Of a stretch of DNA of 54,917 nt, positions 9,768 through 17,992 are shown piece by piece. Both the position numbers and the translations under genes were made by a program. The stretch is from Gammaproteobacteria bacterium (GTDB taxonomy: Bacteria; Pseudomonadota; Gammaproteobacteria; HTCC5015), in assembly GCA_028284675.1 (NCBI GenBank), contig JANQRI010000031.1:1-54917 (forward strand). Reading direction: 5' to 3'. Numbering within the stretch: the stretch's first letter is position 1; each line of letters opens with the position of its first letter. Under the pieces are notes generated by a model. That model had not been told where the DNA came from, ran no database searches, and worked only from the letters and a program-made list of their open reading frames with translations.

Positions 9768-9977
9768 ATGAGTGAAGTAATTGACGATAATCAACAAAAA
9801 TATATCGTATTGGTAAACCAGGAAGAACAGTATTCAATTTGGCTTGATTATAAAGATATTCCTTTGGGTTGGAGCGAAGTAGGAGTGTCGGGAACAAAGG
9901 AATACTGCTTAAAATATATCAGTGAAGTTTGGCAAGATCTTAGACCCTTGAGTCTTCGCAAAGCCATGAAATCATAA
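9768..9977 (+). CDS. MbtH-like NRPS chaperone
   Basis: This 69-residue protein contains the family signature almost intact: NQEEQYSIW, IPLGW, VGVSGTKEYCLKYI, then EVWQDLRPLSLRKA. MbtH-like proteins bind NRPS adenylation domains and are often needed for their folding or activity. The gene starts at ATG 9768 with GGAG about 7 bases upstream and lies 9 bp after the metallohydrolase gene. It is the natural partner of the adenylation domain in the large synthetase. The usual SIWP proline is Leu here (SIWLD). Confidence 0.96.
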   Translation: MSEVIDDNQQKYIVLVNQEEQYSIWLDYKDIPLGWSEVGVSGTKEYCLKYISEVWQDLRPLSLRKAMKS

Positions 9978-10020
9978 CATAAACCGTAAAATATCATTAT
10001 ATTGTTGATTGGTGTACAGA

Positions 10021-10776
10021 ATGTCCATTTATTCAAATTCCTGGTTTGTTGTGCCTAAACCGAGCCCCAGTGCTTTGGCACGCATATTCTGTTTTGTACA
10101 TGCCGGGGGAAGCGCTTCAGCATATCGGGATTGGGCAAAATGCTTGTCGGAAAAATCCGAATTAGTAATAGTGCAATTGCCCGGCCGTGATGAGCGGTTT
10201 TCTGACGCACTTATCGATAATTTAAATGATTTAATCAAAGAGCTTCGCTCGTTATTTCCCCGGTATTCTGAAAAACCTTGCGTCCTATTCGGTCATAGCC
10301 TTGGTGCAAGAGTCGCTTTCGAAGTTGCAAATTTACTAAACATGAATGGAAAGCAAAAACCCTCCCACCTTATCGTTTCAGGTGCAAGAGCACCTCATTT
10401 GGCCGCAGAAAATCCTATTCATGATTTACCCGATAACAAGTTTATCGAGGAAATCCGAAAGCATGATGGCACACCTGATGAAATAATTCGAGATAAAGAA
10501 TTGCTAAGGCTTTTACTGCCTCGATTACGGGCAGACTATAAGCTTGCAGATACTGCGCCTTTAGCTGATATGGGGCAACAACTGGATTTTCCAATAACCG
10601 CATTGGGTGGAGAGTCTGATCTGACTGTTTCGGCGGCAAAGCTAAAATCCTGGAGCGTTCATACAGGTAGCGAATTTAGTTCATATTTTTACCCGGGAGG
10701 CCATTTTTTTATCAATTCTTCAAGAAATCAAGTGATAGAGCGTATTAACAATACGCTAAATAATGCATCCTGTTAG
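10021..10776 (+). CDS. Type II thioesterase (alpha/beta hydrolase) of the NRPS cluster
   Basis: The product of about 251 residues has the GrsT-type layout: FCFVHAGGSASAYRDWA (oxyanion region), PGRDERF, the nucleophile elbow GHSLG, an Asp in GGESDLTV and a His in PGGHFFI, forming the Ser-Asp-His triad. Such enzymes clear misprimed carriers and sometimes release the product. Because the synthetase shows no terminal thioesterase in this window, this protein could also do the release. ATG 10021 is chosen over TTG 10009 and GTG 10012; no start has a strong ribosome site. Confidence 0.93.
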   Translation: MSIYSNSWFVVPKPSPSALARIFCFVHAGGSASAYRDWAKCLSEKSELVIVQLPGRDERFSDALIDNLNDLIKELRSLFPRYSEKPCVLFGHSLGARVAFEVANLLNMNGKQKPSHLIVSGARAPHLAAENPIHDLPDNKFIEEIRKHDGTPDEIIRDKELLRLLLPRLRADYKLADTAPLADMGQQLDFPITALGGESDLTVSAAKLKSWSVHTGSEFSSYFYPGGHFFINSSRNQVIERINNTLNNASC

Positions 10777-10850
10777 GTTAATGTATATATGTATTTCGGT
10801 ATGTTTTTTATCGAAACGCAATTTTTCGGTTGGTGGATGAAGCAAGTGTC

Positions 10851-12488
10851 ATGTTTGATGTTGATTTGAAAGAATTTTTATTGAAAGATAAAAAGCTCGT
10901 GTATTTGGGCGTAACGGTTTTAGTTATTATCAATGCGAGCCTGGTGATTTTATTAGTGGGGCTGATCAATAAGATGACTGGCTCCAGTTTAGAGAGTGTT
11001 TCGCATAGCAGCGTATTGTTTTTTATGGTTACTTTACTGGCCGCGGTTATTGTCGGTATTAGCGCATATATGTCTTTAGGTAAGATAGGGCAGGAAATAA
11101 TATATAAAATCAGGCTGCTATTAATAAATAGGGTATTGGCGACCGATCTTGAGAGTCTTGAGTCAATAGGAGGGCATAAAATATATTCTTCTGTAACACA
11201 AGATGTCGACGCGATTTCTCAATCGGTATCTGTTTTTCCTGTTGTGATTACCAATGCGATTATAGTCATGGGAGCAATGTTTTACATGGCAATAATGTCT
11301 TTTTGGCTATTTTTGTGTTTGGTCGCGTTTATATTCACAGGTGTTTTGATATTCCGACTAATCGCAAAATATGCTGAAAAGTATATGATCCTAACTAGAG
11401 CCCAACAAGACCAGCTTTACAGAAACTATGATGCATTAATATATGGTGCAAAAGAAATAAAACTAAATACAGTATTACGTCGGAATTTTATCGAAAACAG
11501 GATTAAGTCAACGCTGAATTCCGTTCGTTCACTAGCGGTAAAAGCACAAATATTTTGGTCATTTGCGATTAATTGGGCGAGCACTTTGCTGTTTTTAGCT
11601 ATTTTGATGGTATTGGTTATTGGTAATAATTACTTGCTGCTTCCTGCGGAAGTATTGGTGAGCTATATTATTGTGCTGTTTTTTTTGCAGAGTCCGGTAG
11701 GGGTTTTGTTGGAGTTAGTGCCTAGATTATACCAAGGCATAGTTTCTTTGAATAAGGTAAATTCACTAAAATTAAGTGGCATTTCGCCCGCCACCTGGCA
11801 ATACTTGGATGTAGATGAAATTGGTTTAAATGCCTGGAAAAGTGTGAACATGATAGATGTCGAATATGAATATCCAGGAGAAAAGGACAAACATAAATTT
11901 CATTTTGGTCCTATTAATATGCATATCAGGGCTGGTGAAATAGTTTTTGTAATTGGCGGCAATGGCAGTGGTAAGTCAACATTTATGAAACTGCTTGCCG
12001 GGCTCTACCAACCGAAAAGTGGCACGGTTTTGTTGAATGGTGAGTCTCTCTGTACTGTTGGTAAAGATAGGCTTAGAAATCATTATTCTGCCGTATTCGG
12101 TGATTATTACCTCTTTGATGACGTGCTCGATCGAAATGGCTCTCAGGTTAACAATAAAGATATTCAATCGCTCTTAAAACTGCTTGAGCTGGAGGGTAAA
12201 GTAAGTGTAGAACAGGGCAGGTGGTCCACGACTAAGTTGTCGCAGGGACAACGGCGTCGCTTGGCGCTTGTAAGTGCTTTTTTAAGTGACCGGCCAATCT
12301 ACCTGTTCGACGAGTGGGCGGCTGACCAGGATCCCTATTTTAAATCATGTTTTTATAAAGTCATTCTTCCTAAACTAAAAGCTAAAGGTAAAACTATCAT
12401 AGTTATTAGTCATGATGACAGTTATTTTTCTGTTGCAGATAGGGTATATAAATTGGACTCAGGTAAAATACAGGAATGTATGGTTTGA
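10851..12488 (+). CDS. Cyclic-peptide-type ABC exporter (PvdE/SyrD family, fused TM-ATPase)
   Basis: The protein (about 545 residues from ATG 10851; the frame is open from 10830) has about six membrane segments in its first 300 residues, then an ATPase. The ATPase has Walker A GGNGSGKST, signature LSQGQRRRLAL, Walker B IYLFDEWAADQDP and a switch His in VISHDDS. The DEWAADQDPxF stretch is typical of exporters for siderophores and lipopeptides such as pyoverdine precursor and syringomycin. It is the last gene of the NRPS cluster on this strand and is the likely exporter of the product across the inner membrane. No periplasmic adaptor or outer-membrane gene adjoins it. Confidence 0.92.
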   Translation: MFDVDLKEFLLKDKKLVYLGVTVLVIINASLVILLVGLINKMTGSSLESVSHSSVLFFMVTLLAAVIVGISAYMSLGKIGQEIIYKIRLLLINRVLATDLESLESIGGHKIYSSVTQDVDAISQSVSVFPVVITNAIIVMGAMFYMAIMSFWLFLCLVAFIFTGVLIFRLIAKYAEKYMILTRAQQDQLYRNYDALIYGAKEIKLNTVLRRNFIENRIKSTLNSVRSLAVKAQIFWSFAINWASTLLFLAILMVLVIGNNYLLLPAEVLVSYIIVLFFLQSPVGVLLELVPRLYQGIVSLNKVNSLKLSGISPATWQYLDVDEIGLNAWKSVNMIDVEYEYPGEKDKHKFHFGPINMHIRAGEIVFVIGGNGSGKSTFMKLLAGLYQPKSGTVLLNGESLCTVGKDRLRNHYSAVFGDYYLFDDVLDRNGSQVNNKDIQSLLKLLELEGKVSVEQGRWSTTKLSQGQRRRLALVSAFLSDRPIYLFDEWAADQDPYFKSCFYKVILPKLKAKGKTIIVISHDDSYFSVADRVYKLDSGKIQECMV

Positions 12489-12503
12489 TACTCGAAGTAT
12501 CAA
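12485..12503 (+). terminator. Hairpin at the end of the exporter gene
   Basis: TTGATACT-CGA-AGTATCAA is an 8-bp stem with a 3-base loop, and it contains the exporter stop codon. No T-run follows, so it is a weak terminator or an mRNA-end hairpin at the close of the NRPS operon. Confidence 0.35.
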
Positions 12504-12538
12504 TATACAGAATGCCAAGAAGATAGGTCGCTAACTTT

Positions 12539-13090
12539 TTACTGATATTTTATTGAGGATTTGTCGTCTATAAGTTGTCCCCAATAAGCGTTATAAGGAT
12601 GAATATGCCGAGTTGGTTTGTCACCTTTTACAAAATCGATTTTATCGTTATGCCATTTGAATGCGCCGCCTTCCAGGTTATAGGCCTGTTGCACGCCTGC
12701 GTCAGTTAGCTTGTTATTAAGTTTTGATAGCATTTTTGATGAACGTTCTCCCACTGAACAATAGAATACGACTGTTTTACCTTTTAGTTTTTCCGCATGT
12801 TGTTTGAAAAATGATTCGATACTGGTTCTGGGACTCAGATGTATGGCGTTTTTAATATGACTGACTTGATATTCTTTAAGTTTGCGCACATCAAATATCA
12901 CAACATCATTTGCTGATAGTTCTCTGAATTCTTTATTACTAATATGCCGGACGTCATAATCTTCTTTGACATCTTTTAGGATGTCGTCCAGTTCGCTGGA
13001 AACCGCTGTTGAAGTTATTGCAAATGCGAATAACAGAATAAAGAAGTTAAAAATAAAATAAGATTTATGATTAATAAGTAATATTTTCAT
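12539..13090 (-). CDS. Exported rhodanese-domain protein
   Basis: This 183-residue protein has a hydrophobic N-terminal segment (about residues 11-30) consistent with a signal peptide, then one rhodanese domain. VIFDVRKLKEYQVSHIKNAI marks the domain and the active loop is CSVGERS with the catalytic Cys at residue 111. Rhodanese domains carry persulfide sulfur on this Cys or bind anions. A periplasmic location is inferred. It lies convergent to the NRPS operon and downstream of the B12-receptor operon on the same strand, across 131 bp that contain an inverted repeat, so co-transcription is uncertain. Confidence 0.85.
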   Translation of the reverse strand: MKILLINHKSYFIFNFFILLFAFAITSTAVSSELDDILKDVKEDYDVRHISNKEFRELSANDVVIFDVRKLKEYQVSHIKNAIHLSPRTSIESFFKQHAEKLKGKTVVFYCSVGERSSKMLSKLNNKLTDAGVQQAYNLEGGAFKWHNDKIDFVKGDKPTRHIHPYNAYWGQLIDDKSSIKYQ

Positions 13091-13099
13091 TATGTTGAT

Positions 13100-13212
13100 A
13101 CTGACGATTGGAGCTATTTGTTTGTAACTTCCTTACAAAAGCAACTATTCGTTGAAATGCCTGTAGAGAAAGTTGCTAATATGCTTCTGAAGTGGAAATT
13201 CCAATCGTCAGT
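13100..13212. repeat. Perfect 13-bp inverted repeat flanking 87 bp
   Basis: ACTGACGATTGGA at 13100-13112 is matched by its exact reverse complement TCCAATCGTCAGT at 13200-13212. A smaller hairpin, TTTGTAA-CTTCC-TTACAAA at 13121-13139, lies inside. The unit sits between two genes read leftwards. It could be an mRNA structure or the ends of a very small mobile element. Confidence 0.5.
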
Positions 13213-13221
13213 TTTGTCAGG

Positions 13222-13980
13222 CTAGGCAGCTTTGCGCTTTACGCCTAGCAGGCAGAGCAGGCCGCTACCGAGTAACCATGCAGCCGCTGGTATGGGTACT
13301 GGGGATACAGAGATATCGTCAATCGCAAAATACGTCGGGGTATTGACACCGAACGGGCCGGTATCCGATGAGTCAAACTCGAATTCCAGTCCATACACCA
13401 CTCCGAGTGAGGCCAGGTCAACCCAGGTCCAGTCATCGATGACGTCCGCACCGTCAGCCAGCAGGAAACTAAAGCTGTTTGTGCGCTCACTGGCCGCGTC
13501 CAGTCCGAAGACAGTGATCTCAAAAAAGTCGCCATCTTCGAATGGCCCTTGAACGAATGGTGGGCTGTTACCATCATCGCCTTCTGCCATCGCGAGATAG
13601 GCGTACGTGGTATTGGTGAACTGTGCACCTCCTACAGTCGTAGCATCGCCGAAGGTGAATCGTGCACCACCACCGAAAGCGACACCATAATTCCCGCCAC
13701 CACCGAAACCGGCGCCTGTAATCGCACTATACTGATTTATAAAACCGGGTGTGGTGGTATCTGAAGTATTGGAGTAAGTGAACCCTGACCAGCAGCAGGG
13801 TCCGAAAGAAACTTCGTGATCGAATGTTGCGTCACCACTCATCCACGTGGTTGTGATATCCGGATCAAAAAAACTTTCCGGTGCCAGCGACAGGTCTTCG
13901 AAATCAATCACGGCTGCTGTTGCCATTAGTGGGCAGCAGCAGGATAGAACTATTGCAAAGAGCGTTGATTTGATATTCAT
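13222..13980 (-). CDS. DUF4465 surface protein with PEP-CTERM-type sorting tail
   Basis: This 252-residue protein has a signal peptide (to about residue 22), then a DUF4465 domain: a CCWSGFTYSN segment, FINQYSAITGAG, TNTTYAYLAM, WTWVDLASLG and a SSDTGPFGVNTPTYFAIDD ending. The C-terminus is VPIPAAAWLLGSG, a hydrophobic helix and basic KRKAA, the layout of exosortase substrates. It should be exported and anchored or processed at the surface. It is the last gene of an operon with a BtuB-like receptor under a cobalamin riboswitch, so a role in capturing corrinoid at the surface is a reasonable inference. The exosortase gene is not in the window. Confidence 0.8.
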   Translation of the reverse strand: MNIKSTLFAIVLSCCCPLMATAAVIDFEDLSLAPESFFDPDITTTWMSGDATFDHEVSFGPCCWSGFTYSNTSDTTTPGFINQYSAITGAGFGGGGNYGVAFGGGARFTFGDATTVGGAQFTNTTYAYLAMAEGDDGNSPPFVQGPFEDGDFFEITVFGLDAASERTNSFSFLLADGADVIDDWTWVDLASLGVVYGLEFEFDSSDTGPFGVNTPTYFAIDDISVSPVPIPAAAWLLGSGLLCLLGVKRKAA

Positions 13981-14006
13981 TTTTTGCCTCCAGTTAACAA
14001 GGTGAT

Positions 14007-14852
14007 TTATGCTTTATCGCTTCGTTGAAAACGGCTCACTAGCGACATGCCAGCAATTCCCGACAACAGCAACCAGATTGCAGCAGGTACAGGCACCGGG
14101 TTGACACCTGCGTTTAATACGGCAACTGCGTCAAGATCGAAGCCGGCACTACCAGTAGTTGGAAAAGGGTCGTATATCGGATGGGGGCCACCTAAAGAGC
14201 TCGGGTAATTGTCGAACTCACTGCCATCTCCTATGATATCGATGATCCTCACGTAACTGACGGCATTGAGGTCGAGAAGATCAGCAGAGACGCTGCTCCA
14301 GAGGTCAAGGTCAAAGGGTGTACCGAAGCCTCCGCGATACTTACCGGCGAAACCATCAATATTGGTAGGGTCTATAGAGCCAAAGGCACTGACTGGAGCA
14401 TCTGTAAATGAGAAGCCGGGATAGCGGAAAAAATTACTGCCGTTGGATGATACCTCTACCCAGGCCAGTTCGAGAAATGTGTCGCTGAACGAGTTTTCGA
14501 AAATTGTAAAATCATAGCCATCACCGTTCGCTATAGGCGTCGAAAAAGTCAATGTGATTTCGCCGCCACGTCCCAGAGAAGCAATGTCGAATGTAAAACC
14601 TAAGTTGTTGCCGTCCGAATTACCCGCTTCACCCAGTGTTAGTTCCGGGGTTTGCCACGTGCTGTCGACACCGGCCCCTGGTAAGTAGTTTTGATAGCCG
14701 GTCGCCCAGCCAACGATATCACTACTGTCGGCTGACACAGCTGTAGAACCGGGCTGCCCGGCTGCGGGTGCAAAAGGACCTGCCTGGGCATGGGCATAAT
14801 TGATTCCCGATATCATTGCGATTGATATCAGACATAATTTAGTTATATTCAT
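14007..14852 (-). CDS. PEP-CTERM-sorted cell-surface protein of the B12-receptor operon
   Basis: The 281-residue product has a signal peptide ending near AHAQA (about residue 22) and a C-terminal VPVPAAIWLLLSG tail with basic end RFQRSDKA. The body is beta-rich: GRGGEITLTFSTPI, DGYDFTIFENSF, LAWVEVSSNG, a YVRIIDI segment and AGFDLDAVAVLN. I recall this pattern from surface proteins next to TonB receptors in several phyla, but cannot give it a firm Pfam name. It lies 22 bp downstream of the receptor and 26 bp upstream of the DUF4465 gene, so the three are one transcription unit under riboswitch control. Ligand binding is inferred. Confidence 0.72.
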   Translation of the reverse strand: MNITKLCLISIAMISGINYAHAQAGPFAPAAGQPGSTAVSADSSDIVGWATGYQNYLPGAGVDSTWQTPELTLGEAGNSDGNNLGFTFDIASLGRGGEITLTFSTPIANGDGYDFTIFENSFSDTFLELAWVEVSSNGSNFFRYPGFSFTDAPVSAFGSIDPTNIDGFAGKYRGGFGTPFDLDLWSSVSADLLDLNAVSYVRIIDIIGDGSEFDNYPSSLGGPHPIYDPFPTTGSAGFDLDAVAVLNAGVNPVPVPAAIWLLLSGIAGMSLVSRFQRSDKA

Positions 14853-14874
14853 TTTCTACCTCTTGTGGCTTAGG

Positions 14875-17046
14875 TTAATCAAATTCGTAACTCAGGCTTG
14901 TATATATATTTTTTCCGGCGCCGGGATAGTAGCTTCCGCTGTACACCGAGCTTGCATATACTTCGTCGAACAGATTATTGATGCCAGCGCTTATGCGTGC
15001 TCCGCGCCAGTCCTGTATCAGCTTGAAATCAACGGTGGTATATGAATCGATCATCTGGCTGTCATTCTGAGAAGGGCCAAAAGCGTTGCCGTCATAGCGT
15101 TCACCGACATAATCCGCATTCAGGGAAAGATAAGTGTTCTGTAACGGGCGCCATTCCATGCCAATACTTCCGCTGACCTCCGGCACCAGCGGTATATGAA
15201 GATCGCTTTCCTGAAACCTGGCACGCATGAACGATGCATTATATTTCAATGCATAATCCTCGGTTACAGACCAGCGGCTCTCAATCTCAATGCCCGCTCT
15301 GCGCGTTTGTTCTAATGCATTGAAGTTCACGTTGAGACGGGTCCGCGGGTCCTGTCCGAATAGAATTTCGTCGTCTATGTTAATCACGAATACTGACACG
15401 GCAAAACTTGTAGAGTCACCTTTCCACTTATAGCCTATGTCCCAATGGGTGCTGCTCTGTGGTATCAACGAAGATCCTGCGCCGGCCGGCTCTGGAGTAA
15501 GCAATAATTCATCAATATTAGGGTTGCGGTAGCCGCGCATGAAGCTGATGAAAGCCGTATGATTATCCGAGAAGTTGTAGGTAGCACCTATTTCCACAGC
15601 ATCGTTACGCCAGAAGTCATCAGCGATCACGACTGTTTCTGTCGTTTCACCCACTTTTTCCTGCACGGGTAGCTGCACGACAACAGGAACATCGATTTCT
15701 ATGGGCACGATAACGCCTCCGCCGATGTCCACATTCTCAATCTGTGTAATGATAATTGTTTCTTCAACAAACGTCGTCTCATATTCAGATAGAGGGCGGG
15801 ATTGTCGCTGGTCGATGTTTGTTTTGTCATAGCGATAACCTACGTCCAGCTTGAGATTCGGGGTTATCAGATGTTCCAAAGCAGCAAAGGCACCGTGCTG
15901 TTTCAGCTTACCGGCATAATTTGTACTGGCATCCACTGTGCGCGCGACATTATCCTGGCGTTCATAATCTGATGCAGAGTACTCGATACCTAAGTTCAGG
16001 TTTAATGTTTCAAATCCGAATGCTGCGAGTTTTTCATACTCGAAGGAAACGCCATTAGTGTTTTCCTTGATCTCATCGCCGGGTGGACGAAATACAGGCT
16101 CTATTTCACCAAGCCCTATCAAATACGGGTTGCTCCGATTCCGAAAGTGAGTGTGAAAGTGTATTGACTGTCCGACGCCCAGTTGTTGCGCTACATTCCA
16201 CTGAATCCGTGTGTCATTTGTTTCACCACTATCAAAAGGGCTGTTTGTTGCTCTCAGTTGCGATTCTTCACCGCTCTCGAAAGCATTTTCGCTTATTGGC
16301 CCGGGAAGGCCATATTCATCGTGGTGATACTTGAGGATTAGCCCGGTGTTCAGTGAGGGTGACAGCTTGTAGTCAAGAGAAAGATTGATGTCTTGTTTAT
16401 CGAGGTCACCATTATCCCGATAACCAAGGGTTTCAAATTCTGATGCTTTCAGCCTCCCGGAAAAATTACCAGCGCTCCCTGATAACTCAACGGAATTGCT
16501 ATGTGTATTTTCCGAGGCATTCCATGTCCTCACTATGGTAGAGATATCATCACCAGGTGTCTTGGTGATGATGTTGATAACACCACCGACAGCACCGCTG
16601 CCATAACGCACGGCGCCGCCGCTCCGGATGATTTCAATCCGCGAGATTTCATTGATGGATATCGAACTGAAGTCAGCACCACTCAGATCGGCAGCGTTTA
16701 GTTTGATCCCATCCACCAAAACCAGCACATTACTGGTATAGGTGTCACCCATGCCTCGTATATCGACGCCGCCAAATTTGTCGTTTCCAGTAAAGCTTCG
16801 GAATGTAATACTCGTTTCTTGCGACAAAAGATCAATGATATTGCTGGACGGGGCTAATGTAATGTCTTCTTCGGTGATTATAGTCACATTCTTGGGTGTA
16901 TATAGGATGCCGGTATCACGTACACCCGTGACGACGATTTCGTCGAGCGTGTTGCGTGCAGGGTCAGGAACTGAAGCGGCAGCAACGCTCATGGGCACGA
17001 ACACTGCAAAGTACATGGTTGGTGCCATGGATCGAAAAAGCAACAT
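14875..17046 (-). CDS. btuB: TonB-dependent outer-membrane receptor, BtuB-like (cobalamin)
   Basis: The 723-residue protein has a signal peptide, a TonB-box-like DEIVVTG, a plug domain (about 35-160: VDIRGMG, VLVLVDGIKL, RIEIIRSGGAVRYGSGA, GGVINIITK) and a beta-barrel ending in an aromatic-rich strand (SLSYEFD). ATG 17046 has GGAG 8 bases upstream. The receptor family is certain. Cobalamin is inferred from the riboswitch in its leader, the standard control of btuB genes, not from barrel residues. No BtuF or BtuCD homologue is in the window. It heads a three-gene operon with two surface proteins. Confidence 0.9.
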   Translation of the reverse strand: MLLFRSMAPTMYFAVFVPMSVAAASVPDPARNTLDEIVVTGVRDTGILYTPKNVTIITEEDITLAPSSNIIDLLSQETSITFRSFTGNDKFGGVDIRGMGDTYTSNVLVLVDGIKLNAADLSGADFSSISINEISRIEIIRSGGAVRYGSGAVGGVINIITKTPGDDISTIVRTWNASENTHSNSVELSGSAGNFSGRLKASEFETLGYRDNGDLDKQDINLSLDYKLSPSLNTGLILKYHHDEYGLPGPISENAFESGEESQLRATNSPFDSGETNDTRIQWNVAQQLGVGQSIHFHTHFRNRSNPYLIGLGEIEPVFRPPGDEIKENTNGVSFEYEKLAAFGFETLNLNLGIEYSASDYERQDNVARTVDASTNYAGKLKQHGAFAALEHLITPNLKLDVGYRYDKTNIDQRQSRPLSEYETTFVEETIIITQIENVDIGGGVIVPIEIDVPVVVQLPVQEKVGETTETVVIADDFWRNDAVEIGATYNFSDNHTAFISFMRGYRNPNIDELLLTPEPAGAGSSLIPQSSTHWDIGYKWKGDSTSFAVSVFVINIDDEILFGQDPRTRLNVNFNALEQTRRAGIEIESRWSVTEDYALKYNASFMRARFQESDLHIPLVPEVSGSIGMEWRPLQNTYLSLNADYVGERYDGNAFGPSQNDSQMIDSYTTVDFKLIQDWRGARISAGINNLFDEVYASSVYSGSYYPGAGKNIYTSLSYEFD

Positions 17047-17052
17047 TGTGTC

Positions 17053-17080
17053 ATCTCCGTAGCAGCAAGCTGCGGGAGAT
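17053..17080 (-). promoter_or_regulatory. Shine-Dalgarno-sequestering hairpin (riboswitch expression platform)
   Basis: Read on the minus strand, ATCTCC pairs with GGAGAT and GCAGC pairs with GCTGC inside it. GGAG is the ribosome site of the receptor gene, so this stem would hide it. No T-run follows, which points to control of translation rather than of termination. Confidence 0.75.
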
Positions 17081-17169
17081 CAAACAATTCCGGACATGAA
17101 GTACGCCCTGACTGGAGGTACCAGCCAGATCAGACATGCTCCCCATATCGCCCTCCGCGAATGTTGATA

Positions 17170-17360
17170 ATTGCTTTCTGGCTGGTTCCGGGCTTGTCCT
17201 TGCAGACTAGTCATAGACTGTGGGCTGCGAAGACCTACCGTTGCGGGGGCAGCGTCAGCTTTGTATGCCTTGTTGATACACTCTGGCAACTCACTGGACT
17301 TCCCATTTAATTCAGGCCGTTTGCGCATAATGCGAAAAGTTAACCTGAAACCGGAATGCA
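17170..17360 (-). promoter_or_regulatory. Cobalamin riboswitch
   Basis: On the minus strand the leader contains the hallmark core GCTGCCCCCGCAACGGTAG (17235-17253), the upstream GGGAA...CCAGTG block (17291-17308) and the B12 box AAGCCCGGAACCAGCC (17180-17195), in the right order and spacing. An optional extra stem lies between the first block and the core. Cobalamin riboswitches of this class bind adenosyl- or other cobalamins and lower expression when B12 is plentiful. It precedes the receptor start by about 125 bases. Exact ends are approximate because the outer P1 stem is imperfect. Confidence 0.9.
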
Positions 17361-17368
17361 AGCTATTT

Positions 17369-17374
17369 ATTATA
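17369..17374 (-). promoter_or_regulatory. -10 promoter element candidate for the B12 operon
   Basis: A consensus TATAAT (minus strand) lies just upstream of the riboswitch, at a distance that fits a transcript starting at the aptamer. The -35 region is weak. Confidence 0.45.
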
Positions 17375-17400
17375 TTAGAGTAGGGAGGTTAACATGTACA

Positions 17401-17992
17401 TGGCCGATGTCAATCCAGGAAATAGCGTACAGAAGTCTTTTCTATTGATTGGGGTTTGAATTTCGGTAAATTTTCAAGTAAAGATTTATCGAGGGGCTCA
17501 TTGCGAAAAAATTTAGGGTAGTAACAAAGTGCGTAGCGCGGCATGATATGCACGAACTTTTTCTTCGTAGTAAAGAATGCTCGCATTCAAATCAGTATTT
17601 GCCAGAGATTGAAGCAATCTTTCGAGAAATAATGGTGGCGCTAGTGGTGAAACCCTAGCCGCGATGCGGTCATGCTGTGACCTGCTATCCCGATAAGCTG
17701 TAGATAAATGCCCGGTGAGTGCCACTTAGTTATTATGTTGAATTGCTTTTATAAATGATTTGAATTTATCACCACAGAATGGGTTTGATGAACGGTTTAG
17801 TAGCTCACTTCGGTGATGAGCTCATCAATGCGTATTGGTTTAAAGCACTGAGACAGGCTTAGAGATTGGTTTGAGCCTGGTTTTTTTATCTTAAGTATTG
17901 GCATATGTTTTGTTTGGCAAAAAACCACTAAGATTGATTTTGTGCTAGCCGATACAAAATTTTCCACGATACTATCTAAGGTTATGGAAATC
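17401..17992. other. 592-bp gap with one uncertain small ORF
   Basis: Apart from the 70-codon frame at 17513-17725, I see no gene, clear terminator or RNA here. A second frame at 17797-18009 (minus) runs into the end of the next gene and does not look like a protein. Confidence 0.5.
17513..17725 (-). CDS. Small unrecognised ORF, possible gene remnant
   Basis: The frame of 70 codons starts at GTG and gives a protein-like sequence: RDRSQ-rich middle, SPLAPPLFLERLLQSLANTD, then ILYYEEKVRAYHAALRTLL with a helical look. It has no clear ribosome site and no ATG. I do not recognise the family. The neighbourhood is full of decayed mobile-element pieces, so it may be the C-terminal remnant of a longer gene. 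Confidence 0.35.
   Translation of the reverse strand: MALTGHLSTAYRDSRSQHDRIAARVSPLAPPLFLERLLQSLANTDLNASILYYEEKVRAYHAALRTLLLP

Noticed and set aside
17080..17361. 93-codon minus-strand ORF
   Set aside because: It lies wholly inside the cobalamin riboswitch leader.
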